The notes beneath the pieces are model-generated. The model ran no database searches and had not been told where the DNA came from. It saw only the letters and a list, made by a program, of their open reading frames with translations. From contig OZ218951.1 in NCBI GenBank assembly GCA_965112735.1, forward strand, positions 1,550,001 through 1,614,000: a DNA stretch of 64,000 nucleotides. Reading direction: 5' to 3'. Position numbers and translations under genes: made by a program. The DNA is from Phaeosaccion multiseriatum. Taxonomy: Eukaryota > Ochrophyta, other classes. Below, in pieces: positions 29,857-40,339 of this stretch; the first letter of the stretch is position 1; every line of letters begins with the position of its first letter.

Positions 29857-32350
29857 ATGGGCAGGTCATCCGAGGAGAGTGCGACGCGGGAAGACCAGCT
29901 TCGCATGGAGAAGCTTCTCCAGGCTCTGCCTGAGTCGTCGTGTATCGCGGCTTTCCTTGAGACCCACTCGAACACCATCATGGGCTTGCTTGGCCTGCAC
30001 GCCATTCGGGCCCAGGACCCTCACACGGGTGCCATAATCTTCGAGGCCGGTGACGAGCAGGCCCGACATCATGAACCCATCATGCTCGGAATCGTGGGCC
30101 GCTCCTTTGGAGTGCTGCATGGGCCCTTACGTGCCTATGCGTGTATATCGAGCAACAGCCTGAACCTCGTACTGACGAGGCTATCAAGGGCACATGATCT
30201 TCCTGACACTACGCTTCGCGCACAACGTCAAGGAAGTGATCTCGCCGCTTTTCTCCAGCAGATGCAGCAGGAGCTTCGCCCATGGAGCGACCCCGAACTT
30301 GGGCTCATCTCTACCCTGGGGGACCACCTGCTCGCCGCTGCAGACGCCAAAAGCCTGGAAGACGCCCGCGCTGGCTTGGTGGAGAGCAAATTCCGGAAGG
30401 ACACCGCGCAGGAGAAGAGCCGCAGTAATCACGAGGTGTGTGGTAGCTGACGGGAAAGCGTGCTTTGAGACAGCTTGCGGTTGGAGACAGAGAGTTGCCT
30501 ATCCTTAGACTCATTCTTCTTCCCTCTCTACCACACCCCTCCTTCGTTTGCTTGCATTCGCGTGCCTGGCGTGATAGTTCTTCGCGCACATGTCCCACGA
30601 TCTGCGGACGCCCTTCCACGGTGAGTTCAAAACGAGTCCCATTGCCGTGCCCACCAGCAGCCGATTGGCCTCCCCCGCGTCGTCCCTGTTCCCAGCTACG
30701 CTCACCCTCGCGTTTCACCCAGAGTCGATACGCGGGCTGACTTGCCTTTCTCATCTCTACTTCCTCTTGTTCTCCCTTCTCGCTCCGCAGGGCTCATCAG
30801 CGCGGTGCGAATCGTCCGTGAAGACCGAAGCATGAGCGAGGTAGAGCGGAACGACTTTCTGGACACGGCCTTGCGCAGCGGGGCCACCATGCTCCAGACA
30901 CTTGACAACATTGTCGACGTCTCCAAGCGCAAGCACGAGGTGCGTCGGTCTTTCTATAATGTGCGACCGCCGTTGCCTTGTTCCTCAGCCCTCATTCCAT
31001 ACTCTTCCTCCTCACACTCCTCTCGCCCCTTTCGTCGCTTGTACTGGTGCATTATCCAAGGCGCCCGAAGCCAGCAACTTTGATTTGGTGGGCGTCTTGT
31101 CCAACGAAATGGAAGGCATGCGAAGCTTTGCCAGCCTCTCGGGCATCGTCCTCGGAGACACGTACTCAAGCAGCGCACATGTATCGGTGCGAGGGGACAT
31201 GGTCGGACTGAGGCACATCGCGTCCAACCTGGTCAACAACGCCGTCAAGTTCACACCCTTTGGCGGTCGGGTGACGGTGACTGTGGACTTTTGCGATACG
31301 CTGACGGAGGCAATGGAGCAGTGGCATTCTGCGGCTCAAAGCTACCCGTTCTCCAGGATTCCCGATGCTGCGTCAGCCGAGTCGCCCTGCCCTACGCAGG
31401 GCCGCCGCTTTGGATGGTTGATGCTTACGGTGACCGACACCGGCTGTGGCATCCCCGGCGATAAGCTGGAGAGCGTTCTGTCGCCGTACGTATCCATTGG
31501 GTCCACCAAGATGTACGAGGGCACTGGGCTGGGTCTGCACATTTGCAGGGTCAACACACGCGACATGGGAGGCTACTTGGGAGTGGCATCAGAGGTGGAC
31601 AAGGGCACCATGTTCTGCTGTATGGTGCCCCTCGAAGTCGTGGCTCCTGAAACTGTGCAAGTTTCACCCCACAGTCTCCTCAGCACAGCTGAAAAGCCCG
31701 ACCCGTCCAGAAGCTACCTCACCGTGCTGGTCGATGACAACACGACCAGTGTCAAGCTAACCAGCTGGACTATCCTACACGCTTTGGGCTGCAACACGGA
31801 GGTGCTTACGGCGGACAATGGCAAGGCCGGCTTTGAGCTGGTGCAGCGGTTATTCGAGGAGGGCCGCGTCATTCACGGCATATTCATGGACTACCACATG
31901 CCCGTCATGTCCGGGGCGGACTGCATCGCTGCCATTCGCCGCTTCGAGGCTGAAACTGAAACTGGCGGGCGGCGGGAAACCCCCATCGCAGCATTTACTG
32001 CAGACGTGACGGAGAAGTCAAAGCATGTGCTACTAGCGGCAGGAGCCACGATGATCATCACAAAGCCTGTGGGCAAGAATGAGATTGAGGAGGCATGCTA
32101 CACGATGGTCTCTGCTGGAGATGCGGAAGCCGCCCCACTGGCAGCAGCGCCCACCTCTCCTGAGGAAAGACAGCTGCCCGCCCCGGCCAGTGGTGAGGAA
32201 CTGCCCGCCCCAGGGGGCGCCCAGCCCACGGACGAGCCACTTCCAGCCCGGGCCACTGATGAGCCCCTGCCCGCCCCGGCCACTGGTGAGCCGTCGAGCC
32301 CTCGTTCACCCCCACGGCCGCGACGGAGGCCATTTTGCGCGTGCTTTTGA
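29857..32350 (+). CDS. Hybrid histidine kinase with receiver domain and C-terminal CaaX-like end, at least 686 aa
   Basis: Exons 29857-30435, 30578-30620, 30791-30939, 31061-32350 (2061 nt, phases agree). An in-frame TGA at 29842 means translation either starts at 29857 or is spliced in at about 29865. The N-terminal ~190 residues are helical with no recognised sensor. The H box FFAHMSHDLRTPFHG puts the phosphorylated His at residue 200. The ATPase domain has the N box NLVNNAVKFTPFGG and G boxes TDTGCGIPG and YEGTGLGLHI. The receiver has VLVDDNTTSVK, phospho-acceptor Asp534 in IFMDYHMPVMSG and the conserved Lys in MIITKPVG. A Pro/Ala repeat region follows, then RRRPFCACF. Such proteins start phosphorelays via HPt proteins; the signal sensed is unknown. 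Confidence 0.87.
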
Positions 32351-32675
32351 GTACCGAACACGGGTATCTCCACCACGCACCGCGCCGCACAGCTCTGGCA
32401 CCTTGATTGAATGCTGCGCCAGCCGTGGGCGACCACCTTCAAGCGGAGCTCTTGCTCGAGCCCTCGTGGCACGATGCATCGTCGAGGGCGGGCGGCACCT
32501 GTGACAAGATACACCTTTTCCCTCTCCGCTTGTTGGTTGTGTTGATTCCGGGCTGAGACAAACGCACTCGATAGTCTTAGTCCTGCGCTGCCCCTATTGT
32601 ACCATGACATCGGCCCTGTTCCCTTCAGTATCCCTTCAGTAATCAGACCTGGTGCCAACCAATATCAAAACTCAC

Positions 32676-32763
32676 ACCGGCTGGCGCCGGCGATAATCAA
32701 TAATCAGGCTGGCTGGCACCGACCATAATCAATAATCAGGCTGGCTGGCGCCGGCCATAATCA
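32676..32763. repeat. 32-bp minisatellite, about 2.7 units
   Basis: Units combine GGCTGGCTGGCGCCGGCC with ATAATCAATAATCA. The core GGCTGGCGCCGGC (32679-32691 and 32743-32755) is the reverse complement of the core GCCGGCGCCAGCC of the array inside the MITE-like element at 39908-40149. Confidence 0.85.
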
Positions 32764-32943
32764 GATCAAGTCCAGGGGAAGAAAAGGGGGGGGGAGAACA
32801 TAAAGGGCTCACTGCTCTAGTCACTCGAGTCTTACGTATCTAGACAGCTAAGAGGTCGGTAGTAGGCGATGTCGCTTTCGCCCTCCTCCACTCTCCACCC
32901 ACTGTACAAAAGAAGTAAGATGGGTGCTGCTTAGTTGTATTTC

Positions 32944-33522
32944 TAACACTCCGTTTGCGTAAAAATCGCCCAAATTTCGACCAACACGGTTTTTGCGCAT
33001 TTGCAGGGAAATGACGCTGGGAGGAGCGCTATAGCTCTTCGTGTAGCTCTTTGAGATGCCTACCTATACATAGTCTCTCGTCTTTCCACACTTCTTTCCT
33101 TCCCTAGTTGTCAGCATTTCCGCGGCAGCACCCCCTTCCCGCGGGGGGGGGGGGGGATGTGCACGCCACGGAAATCGCACCAGGCTTGCCAAGGGTCCTG
33201 CTGCTGCTCCACTGTGGCTAGCCGCCGTAGCGCTGCGCCTGTTCTCTTGCAGAAGGGCGGGCAAGCTGCCCATGAGCGATTTCCGTGGCGTGCACATCCC
33301 CCGTCCCCCCCCCCCGGGAAGGGGGTGCTGCTGCGGAAAAGCTGACAACTACGGAAGGGAAGAGGCGATGAAAGCCGAAAGACCATAGATCGGTGGGGAT
33401 CTCAAAGAGCTACACGAAGAGCTATAGCGCTTCTCATAGCGTCCTTTTGCTGCATATGTGCAAAAAAAAAATTGGGCCGGAAATCGGGCGATTTGGGCGA
33501 TTCTTACGCAAATCGAGTGCTA
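32944..33522. mobile_element. Foldback (long inverted repeat) element, 579 bp
   Basis: The two arms are inverted copies about 235-245 bp long around a ~100-bp centre. Perfect stretches include 32 bp (33026-33057 versus 33399-33430) and 23 bp (33156-33178 versus 33276-33298). Outer ends are TAACACTC and GAGTGCTA. Both arms contain a long homopolymer G/C run. There is no coding capacity, so it would be non-autonomous. I could not see a clear target-site duplication. Confidence 0.8.
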
Positions 33523-33776
33523 AAAAATATTACAATTGAAGCTAGTTTTTACCACATGGGGTAGCTCGGTCGGCGAAGGGCGCCGCGCGAAACAGTGAGG
33601 ACATATAAAGGCGAAAGCCCCTCGAAGCAACACTCCCAGGGGGTGGGCGGTGGGTGGTGGGTGGGTGGGAAGGGGAGGGAAGGGGAGGGGAGGGATGGGG
33701 TGGGGAGGGGTGGGGAGGAACACACGTCCGTCGCTATGGTTGCCTCCTCGGCCGCCATGACTGAATTGAGTGTGGA

Positions 33777-34027
33777 ATGGATGGATGGATGGATGGATGG
33801 ATGGATGGATGGATGGATGGATGGATGGATGGATGGATGGATGGATGGATGGATGGATGGATGGATGGATGGATGGATGGATGGATGGATGGATGGATGG
33901 ATGGATGGATGGATGGATGGATGGATGGATGGATGGATGCATGGATGGATGGATGGATGGATGGATGGATGGATGGATGGATGGATGGATGGATGGATGG
34001 ATGGATGGATGGATGGATGGATGGATG
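33777..34027. repeat. ATGG tetranucleotide microsatellite
   Basis: About 250 bp of ATGG with one ATGC interruption near 33937. It ends a few bases before the stop codon of the EF-hand gene. Confidence 0.97.
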
Positions 34028-34033
34028 GCTGAC

Positions 34034-36015
34034 TCAATGGCTTGTGGCGGGGTGACCGTGGATAGCAGACGCCACTTGCATGCCTCCCCAGTTGCGCACA
34101 AAGTTTTCGGGGGACTGGCCCTTCTCATAGTTGGCTAGCTTGGGGTTGTCTTGCTCCAACCAATTGTCCTGGCTGATGATCCAGTGCGAGTAGCGAGAGC
34201 GAGTCTTGGCCATGCCTCTCACCCGCTTCATGTCCTTGAGTCGCTTCTCGGTGTCGGCTACTTGGCAGCTCAAGGCCACCCGTTCGGCGTTGTCTCTCAT
34301 GCGAGCCTGGGAGAGCGAGGTGAGGGGAGAGAAAAGGAGACATGTATGTGGAGGTGAGAGAGTGAGTGCTGTGTGTCAGTCCTGAGAGAAAGGAAGGACG
34401 TATAGCACAGCATCGCTCAGCATAGGGAGGGGGGAGTGATTATACACGAATACACGCACACAAACACACATGCCCGTCCTCAACTCCCCACCCGCACCCA
34501 CTCACACCTCTATACACACACGCACGCACGCATGCACACACACAGCATACACGCGTGCGCGCACACACACACAGTCTCTCTCTCACACACATGCACACTT
34601 ACACTCACACTCTCACACACACAGCACGCACACACCCACAAACGCACACACACAGTGTCTCTCTCTCACACATACACTCATAATCACACTCACACACACA
34701 CGCACACACGCACCCACACACGGACACGCACACACTCACACTCATACTCACACTCAGCACACACACGCACACACACACTCAAACTCACACTCACACTCAC
34801 ATACATACACACCTGCTTGAAGTCCGTCTTGACCTTCCTCTCCGCAGCCTCTCTCACGGCATCCGAGGGCCTCTCTCTACGATACGCCGCCCCTCGCTTG
34901 CCCGGTTCGGCAAAGTTCTCGCGCAGCAAGGGGCCATGCTGCTCACTGGCCCACGAGGTGTAACGCTCCTTGGCAGCCGCAGCGACCTCGCTGGCAGACT
35001 GTGTAGCGGGTCCGGGCCCTCCATGTCCGATGCTCGTCCATGTTGTTTGTCGATATTTGTGAGCCCTTTGGGAAGCTTCTCCCAGGCCGGACGCTTTGAT
35101 CGCACTGCCGTGGGAGAGGTCTTCGAGGAGAGGGTTGAAGTAGTGTTGGTCCGGGCGCTGCCGCCACTGCTGTTGCTGTTGCTGCGGGTGTTGCTGTTGC
35201 GGCGGTTGGCTCCCGATGGTCGCTTGCCCTCCTCCTCCTCCTCCTCCTCCTCCTCCTTCAATCAGCTGACTCGGGCCGAAGGAGCCACTTTGGCGCCTGC
35301 TGCTACTACTGCTGCTACCTCCACCTCCACCGCTACCGCCGCCGCCGCCGCCATTGTTGCTGGGAGGAGATGCGTGGGTAGCGAAGGGCCCCCCCGTGCT
35401 GCCGAAGGAGGACACATTGGCCACTCTGGGCGAAGTGTTGTTCGTGGTGGAGAGCTTCACCATACAATGGACCAGCGGGGGCTCCGCTCCCTTCATGAGA
35501 CGACGAGACGGGAAGGCAGCGGCGTTGTCGTCCATCGTCGTCGCCATGCTGGCCTCCGCACCACCAACACCGCCACCTCCTCCTTGTGGAGAGGGTTCGC
35601 GTCGGGTATCTAGCGTGATGTCCTTGGGCCTTGCCCAAATGTCCCGAATACGCAGATTTGTCCTCCCCTCCGCTCCTCCTCCTCCTCCTCCTCCTCCTCC
35701 TCCTCCATCTCCCCCCCATCCATTGCCATCCTCCCCCCACACCTCCTCATATGAAGCAGGGCTTAGCGTGATGGGGGCCGGTTGGAAGCTTGTACCTGTC
35801 CGCGTTGGTTCTCCACGCACCAGGTGATCAAGTTGCTTGGAAGGCACCGCCTCCAAATGTAGCTGCTCCAACCGCTGGGCGATGGCATGGTCCTCCGGGC
35901 TCAGCCTCGGCGACGGCTGAGCCAGCATCTGCTTCATCGCGGCGAAGTATCGCCTTCGTCCGTCGTAGAACGGGTTGTACACGGCCTCTCCCTCGTCAAT
36001 GTCCATGTACCTGTA

Positions 36016-36064
<49 letters not shown>

Positions 36065-39000
36065 GCGTGTGTGTTCGGTGGGCCGATCCGATCAGGGGCC
36101 GATTCAGGCAAATAAAGTAAAGCGTTCAGGTTCGGTTTCAGCTTCGGTTTCAGCTAGCCACTCTTCTCCTCCTCCCCTCTCTGTCCTATCCTATTTCTAT
36201 TCCCTCCCTCCCTCCCTCCCTCCCTCCCTCCCTCCCTCCCTCCCTCCCTCCCTCCCTCCCTCCCTCCCTCCCTCCCTCCCTCCCACTGTACCTGGCAAAC
36301 TCCTTGAAGCTCAAGCGCTCCTTGCCGTGTTCGCCCACGCCCATGTCGTTGATGATACTCTCAACTTCGGCAGCGCTGACCTTCATGTTGAGCCCGGCCG
36401 GGCCAATGACCCGCTTCAGGCCATCGGAGTTGACAAAGCCCTGTACAGGAACAGACAGGTCGGACAGGACAGGTCACAGTTGGGCAGGAAGACAGGACGG
36501 AGAGACAGGCAGAATGGACCGGTCAGCAGGAGCGAGGAGGGATTTTCAGTTATGGCTTCGACACTCGATTGAGCTGCGTACGTCAGTCTGTCATTTTTGT
36601 CTGTCTCTCTCTCTGTCCGGCTGGCTGTGTGCCTTGTCTTGTGTTTGTCTCTCTTTCCAACGCACACGTACTTACGTACGTGCGTACGTACATACATACC
36701 GTGTTGCTGGGGTCGAGCAACGCAAACTGCTTCTTGAGGAAGATGGTACGAGAGTCCGCCAGACCCGCCGACGCCGTCGGAATCTTCTTGTGCAGCTCGT
36801 GCAGGAACTTGAACTTGACTCGTTGTAATGTAGGGTCACGAAACTTAGCCTTGGCGACGGTTAGCTCCTCCGTTTTGGCGTGCTTCTGCCACGTGTCCAC
36901 CGACTTTGAGGCCGGGCATGCCGCGGGGCCCTTGTGCAGGAAGGTCAGCATCTCGCTGTGTGGGTGCGAGTGGGTGTGCGTGTGTGCGTGTGTGGGATGG
37001 GGGTTGGGGGGAGGGGCTGGCGAGTTAGTTTACTTTCTTGCTTTGGTGTGGATAGATAGACAGATGTAGGGTAACGTGTGATGAGCAGGGCTCCGTTCGT
37101 CCCCCGCCATTGACTCTTCCTTCTTGCGCCACAACACCAAACCACACACATGCACAAGGCACACACATGCACACGCCCACCCATCCACCCATCTACACAT
37201 GCACGCACTCATTGACACACTACACCCACTCACCTGAGCTCCACAAAGCCGTTTCCATCTTCATCGATGGCGTCGAAGAGGTGGCGCTTTTCGTTACAGA
37301 GGAAGGGTGGATGGGGGTGAGCAAGAGAGGAGCGGTGAGGAGGGCGAGTAAGGACAATTCTTTCGTTCAGGGTCCAGCAGATGCACGGAGGGAGAGGGAG
37401 GGGGGGGAGGTGGAGTAGAGTTAAGGGGGTGAAGGAGGAGGAGGAGGAGGAGGAGGAGGAGGAGGAGGAGGAGGAGGAGGAGGAGGAGGAGGAGGAGGAG
37501 GAGGAGGAGGAGGAGGAGGAGGAGGAGGAGGAGGAGGAGGAGGAGGAGGAGGAGGAGGAGGAGGAGGAGGAGGAGGAGGAGGAGGAGGAGGAGGAGGAGG
37601 AGGAGGAGGAGGAGGAGGAGGAGGAGGAGGAGGAGGAGGAGGAGGAGGAGGAGGAGGAGGAGGAGGAGGAGGAGGAGGAGGAGGAGGAGGAGGAGGAGGA
37701 GGAGGAGGAGGAGGAGGAGGAGGAGGAGGAGGAGGAGGAGGAGGAGGAGGAGGAGGAGGAGGAGGAGGAGGAGGAGGAGGAGGAGGAGGAGGAGGAGGAG
37801 GAGGAGGAGGAGGAGGAGGAGGAGGAGGAGGAGGAGGAGGAGGAGGAGGAGGAGGAGGAGGAGGAGGAGGAGGAGGAGGAGGAGGAGGAGGAGGAGGAGG
37901 AGGAGGAGGAGGAGGAGGAGGAGGAGGAGGAGGAGGAGGAGGAGGAGGAGGAGGAGGAGGAGGAGGAGGAGGAGGAGGAGGAGGAGGAGGAGGAGGAGGA
38001 GGAGGAGGAGGAGGAGGAGGAGGAGGAGGAGGAGGAGGAGGAGGAGGAGGAGGAGGAGGAGGAGGAGGAGGAGGAGGAGGAGGAGGAGGAGGAGGAGGAG
38101 GAGAGGGGGCGGACGGATATGTTGGCAACTGCGCTTGGGGCTCATCCACCCACTACCCACTCCACCTAAACCAAAGTGATTGAGCGCACTTGGTGGCCAC
38201 CCACCCACTCCTGCACTGACTGACCTGCAGCGACCTCGGGAAGAGGTGCTCGAGGTCGCATTGCGTGATGCCCTTGGAGAACTCATCGATGTCGATGGCG
38301 CCGTCTCCGTTGCTGTCGAACACGCGGAAGAAGTTGGTGACGTTACCGTACTTAAAGAAGGCAAGGTCTGCCAAGCGTTGGCGTGTCTTGTTCTGGGGTG
38401 TAGAAGGGGATTGGGGAGGTACGGGCGGGGGGAGGGGGTCGGGGGTTAGCAGGGGACAGAGGGGTAGAGGAGCCAGTCAGTCACAAGTGCTGCGCTTGTG
38501 GTGCTGGTGTGTGGCATGGGTGTGCCGTAGACGCGAGTTGCGATGACCGGGGAGTCAATCAATCGGTCAAGGATGTGGGCGTATCTGCCCATTCTCTTCT
38601 CATTCCATCATCTCCTCTGCCGTCCTGCCAGTTATCTTTCCTTCGTTTTCTGCCCCACCCTTTACCCCACCCACCCAAATACGCGCCAATTTCAGCCTGT
38701 CCTCTTGTTCTGTCTCTTGCTTTGGCTGAAGTGCGTGGGGGGTGCTTTTCCACCCCGGTGGCACCACGGCCGCTCTGACAGTACAGCTCACCCGGGCCAC
38801 TCAATTTGTTCAGTTCTCCAACTCATTCCCGAGAGCTTTCTCTTCCCTCTCCTCGCATCTGCGCCAGTCTTATGTGCCACCACATTCCCCCCCCCCCCCC
38901 CCCCTCTTTCTTCCTCCCTCTCTCAGTATCTCTCACTCTCTCACTCACCTCCCACTGCTTCCACTTTGTGTTGCCGCTCTTGCCAAGATCCTGCTCTGGG

Positions 39001-39518
39001 AAGGCGCTGGTCTGAGCCGTGAGACCGGCGGTGTAGTTAATCTGTGTAGTGGTCATGTACTGCCCATTGAAGTCACTGACATCATTGTGGGCAAGGTCGT
39101 CAGCGTGGTCGTGTATCAAGTGGGGGTGCTTCCCAGTGGCACCTCCACCTCCACCTCCCCCACCCACTGCTGGTGGTGGTGCTGCACCTCCTCCCTCCCG
39201 CTGCTTCTCCTGCTGCTTCTCTTGCCGGGTCGGCGAGAGGCAAGGTAAACTTCGGGAGGCTGTCAGTTGAGGTGGCGAGCGGGGAGGGGGTAAGGAAGCG
39301 CTCGTACTCTTGGTGGCTCCAGACTGAGTGAGTCTTCGCTTTTGCCCACCGCTGCTGCCACCTCTTTCTCTGGTGTTCTGGTGCTGCTGCTCCGCTGCCG
39401 GCTCTGCCCCGAGCTGCCGGAGCGTATTCCGGCGTGTGCTGCCATGGTCGCTGCTGCGAGTGGTGGTGCCGGTGCCCGAGCGTCTCCGCCGAGCTGACCC
39501 TACGGTCGAAGGAGGCAT
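34034..39518 (-). CDS. EF-hand protein, 7 exons, 888 aa
   Basis: Exons 38949-39518, 38225-38392, 37234-37286, 36700-36955, 36292-36440, 34813-36010, 34034-34306; phases agree (2667 nt). The N-terminal ~140 residues are Ser/Arg/Gly-rich, then comes [20 protein letters not shown]. Two canonical EF-hand loops are visible: [12 protein letters not shown] (exon 2) and [12 protein letters not shown] (exons 3-4). A degenerate pair may follow ([16 protein letters not shown] and [15 protein letters not shown]). The second half contains Gly-, Gln- and Ser-rich linkers. The last exon has helical [20 protein letters not shown]. It is probably a Ca2+-regulated scaffold; no enzyme domain is visible. Several introns hold very long simple repeats. 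No specific family was recognised. Confidence 0.82.
34440..34811. repeat. CA-rich tract in EF-hand gene intron
   Basis: Imperfect CA microsatellite filling most of the last intron (34307-34812). A pure GT run of similar type lies at 36018-36060 in the intron before the large exon. Confidence 0.9.
36200..36283. repeat. CCCT tetranucleotide tract
   Basis: About 85 bp of CCCT next to the donor of the exon at 36292-36440. On the EF-hand gene's coding strand it is AGGG, so G-rich RNA would lie just inside the intron. Confidence 0.95.
37433..38103. repeat. Perfect AGG trinucleotide microsatellite, about 670 bp
   Basis: More than 220 uninterrupted GAG/AGG units with no substitution seen across eleven full lines of sequence. 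It lies in the EF-hand gene intron 37287-38224; on the coding strand it is CCT-rich pyrimidine. Open frames through it (poly-Glu, poly-Leu, poly-Pro) are artefacts of the repeat. Confidence 0.98.
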
Positions 39519-40339
39519 CTAGACTCAAGTCTAAAAGCACTTGTTTGCGGAGATAGCGCCCCCCCTCCTCCCCTTTTTCTCGCTATGCAGCACCCTGTCC
39601 TCCGATTAGTAGGCAAGACTGTTGCCTTCGTGGCGTTGATCCGGGGCAACTCTGGTGCGATCAACGGGATGTATTTCAAGAAGCACCACTCCACAGGAGA
39701 GGGGGGGGGTTGGCAGAAACCCGGCAAAAGTCTGGCTAAAACACAGGTCTTCTAAGAGCAAGAGTGTTCACTGCTGCGGCTGCTGCTGCTTGTTCACACA
39801 CGCAGCAGGCAGCACACATGAATTAGACTTCCAGGGTGTCAATCCATTCCCCCGAGAAGAAGAGACCCCTCAAATTTCCGTAACTGCCGATAGATGGCAC
39901 CAGAGGGTCGACCCCTGACACACTACTGTATCCGCTATCCGCTATCGCCGGCGCCAGCCGGCGCGCTATCCGCTATCGCCGGCGCCAGCCAGCGCGCTAT
40001 CCGCTATCGCCGGCGCCAGCCAGCGCGCTATCCGCTATCGGCCGGCGCCAGCCGGCGCGCTATCCGCTATCGGCCGGCGCCAGCCGGCACGCTATCCGCT
40101 ATCGATAGCGCGCTATCGAGAATGTGGGCGATAGTGTGTCAGGGGTCGAAGAGGGTACAATTTCTCTTTTTTTTGTCTCTTTTTTTTATTTACACATTTT
40201 ACGTCCCTTCCCCCTCTCAACGGTACTCTACACATGCTCTCCTCGAGCGAGCAGCAGCGGCACGAGCAAGCGAACAAAGCGGCCCCTCCACGCCCTCTAC
40301 GCTTCACCTCGACCCCAACACGGACACCCCCAGCCCCAC
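39519..40339. other. Intergenic region holding a MITE-like element
   Basis: Between the EF-hand start and the stop of the secretory-pathway gene. No gene is supported. The element at 39908-40149 is the only structured feature. Confidence 0.6.
39902..40155. mobile_element. MITE-like element with 18-bp terminal inverted repeats and 6-bp target duplication
   Basis: The 18-bp TCGACCCCTGACACACTA at 39908-39925 is matched by its perfect inverse at 40132-40149. The element is flanked directly by AGAGGG on both sides (39902-39907 and 40150-40155), as expected for a target-site duplication. The inside holds five 31-32-bp tandem units (39946-40102) built on GCCGGCGCCAGCC and GCTATCC, each partly palindromic. 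There is no coding capacity, so mobility would need a transposase encoded elsewhere. Confidence 0.85.

Larger units (their letters stand above)
32351..34033. other. Repeat-rich intergenic region
   Basis: No gene is supported. It carries a 32-bp minisatellite, a long foldback element and an ATGG microsatellite, listed separately. The remainder is unremarkable. Confidence 0.7.

Noticed and set aside
33520-34138. Open frames of repeated MDGW or HPSI units
   Set aside because: They arise from the ATGG microsatellite on either strand.
37381-38364. Long poly-Glu, poly-Leu and poly-Pro open frames
   Set aside because: They are readings of the AGG microsatellite in an intron; no flanking coding features or conserved start support them.
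39946-40102. CRISPR-like array of 31-32-bp units
   Set aside because: Units are contiguous with no unique spacers, the genome is eukaryotic, and the array lies inside terminal inverted repeats.
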